A stretch of DNA of 64,000 bases from Diadophis punctatus similis (Eukaryota > Chordata > Lepidosauria > Squamata > Dipsadidae): the NCBI GenBank assembly GCA_023053685.1, contig JALIGW010000001.1, positions 226,561,434 to 226,625,433 of the forward strand. Reading direction: 5' to 3'. Under the pieces are notes generated by a model. That model saw nothing but the letters and a program-made list of their open reading frames with translations. It was not told the DNA's origin and ran no database searches. Position 1 is the first letter of the stretch. Each line of letters starts with the position of its first letter. Shown one piece after another: positions 62,514 through 64,000 of the stretch. The position numbers and the translations under genes are program-made.

Positions 62514-64000
62514 ATCAGTGTGCAAATTTACATCACATGGCAAATGAGTTTTCTAGTTTTCCAAGGAGCTCTCCATTGATTGAATTATCTGAAACAGATT
62601 ATGGGGTAATCTCTTTCCATCAACGATTGTCTGCTCAAACTGATAATAACATGTCATGTAAAGTCCTTTCTGCAAATTAGATGTAAGAGCAATGGCAAAC
62701 TGATTGCCTCATTCCCAGGGATCCTGTGTTGGCCTCTGCAAGTATCTCCCTGTGACAGCATATTTTTATCTTGCAGCAAAAAGATAAATACTCCAAAACA
62801 AAGGTGCTACTTTTTACTGCACTGATAAATTAATTGAGCAAATTAAGCAACTTTCTGCCTCTTAGACCTATGAAATGAAGAAGCTCACAATGAGTCCCAA
62901 AAGCTCATGTTTTTACAATCATCAGATTCTCCAAGTTATAAGGACAATAAATACATGCCCACTGCAATCAAACTATTTTAGGGAATGGTTTAAAGAATGT
63001 GTATGTAATGACCCAATTCTGTGTATATAAGGACATATGTACCTTAGAAGCTATTTATTCTAAATTTTTGAGAGTCGTCATCCACATCTCCTGCTCAACA
63101 GTTAATGCAACCCTTCGGTTGAACTTTGGTTAGATTTCTGTTGAGGCTTGTTTGAAGCCTGCCAACTTAAATTTATATCTATTAAAACAAATACTTGAAA
63201 GTGAATCTTTAACCCATATTATTCTTTAGGATAGTTATACATCTTCTTTTAAAAAGCAAACAGACCTCCATTGGATCCACTGCAGATCGCAACCCCCCCC
63301 CCAGCTATATTTTTACAAGGCCCATGGAAAGCCATGGCAGACCTCAGATGAAGAGATTTAAATCTACATGTCTAAGCCAATCAATTTAAAATGATACATT
63401 TTGCTATTGCAACTTTTATTTGTGCTTCCTTTGTTATACATAGATATCTCTATAAAATCCTCCTTGCATAGAAGGGCATTTACATTAGCATGAATTAAGG
63501 CTTTGCTTTCAAAGTTGATGCTGGGAAGATATGCTATCTTTTACCAGAATAACTTCTAGTAAAAGATAGCATACCTTTCCGGAGATTGCTGTTGTGATAT
63601 ATGTTAGCAATCTATTTGCAGATTGCTGTTGTGTTATATCTTAACAGAACTGGCATTTATATCACACCTGGTCTTACAAGATTATTAAAGTGCTTTTAGC
63701 AAATTTGCAGACCAATTTCAATCAGCAGGTATACAGATCAACTATTTGCAAGATCAATGTGTCAAAATCTCCAGCAGAATTGCAAAATGTCTGGTGTTGC
63801 TATTAACATTAAAAACCACTGGTATATTTCACAGTGAATTAAGTCTGGATTATGATGTACTTTATGATGCTTGAATATTTTATATCCATTTATAATTAAA
63901 CTATATATACTGTGAAATTTGCCTTGTTCTGTCCTAATAAGTCAGATCTAAGCCATGTATAGTGACATCTATTTCTTGTGTATATAATGGTTTGTGATTC

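Larger units (their letters stand above)
54901..64000. other. LRP5 upstream flank without recognised genes
   Basis: AT-rich sequence upstream of LRP5. Only the repeats listed separately are recognisable (57290, 60080, 60479, 61455, 62230). I see nothing I can name in 55200-57280, 57570-60070, 60890-61450, 61535-62225 and 62520-64000. Short ORFs in these stretches have no family signal. No neighbouring gene is reached. Confidence 0.7.

Overview
The window is vertebrate nuclear DNA, most likely from a squamate and probably a snake. The evidence is split exons with GT-AG introns, no operon-like layout, and a dense load of squamate-type repeats. These include tRNA-headed SINEs, CR1/L2-type LINE tails, one L1 tail, one R4/Dong-like remnant, many hAT-type MITEs with 8-bp target duplications, and a CR1-L3-type 3' end that runs into an (ATTCT)n array. 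That last combination is known from advanced snakes, where it has been linked to microsatellite seeding.

The only protein-coding gene I can support is the 5' part of LRP5, the Wnt co-receptor, on the minus strand. Four coding exons are present: exon 1 (54372-54462, 91 nt, start codon and signal peptide), exon 2 (17720-18116, 397 nt), exon 3 (2689-2886, 198 nt) and exon 4 (728-924, 197 nt). Splice phases join exactly and give the first 294 codons plus one base. This covers the signal peptide and most of the first YWTD beta-propeller. The exon lengths equal those I recall for human LRP5, and the protein matches LRP5 rather than LRP6. The remaining exons lie to the left of position 1.

Layout: 1-727 partial intron 4; 925-2688 intron 3 (no repeats recognised); 2887-17719 intron 2, rich in MITEs and simple repeats; 18117-54371 intron 1, about 36 kb, with most of the repeats; about 53.6-54.9 kb a GC-rich, CpG-rich island over exon 1 and the presumed promoter; about 54.9-64 kb upstream flank with LINE remnants and no recognised gene.

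I found no new gene system. The most interesting structures are in the mobile DNA. They include a three-level nest (an older SINE, a tRNA SINE, then a TA-flanked MITE), a perfect 65-bp-arm palindrome, a sister copy that kept its target duplication but lost one arm, a 2.6-kb hAT-like element carrying GATA and GA arrays, and a MITE whose 147-bp internal iterations create long false ORFs.
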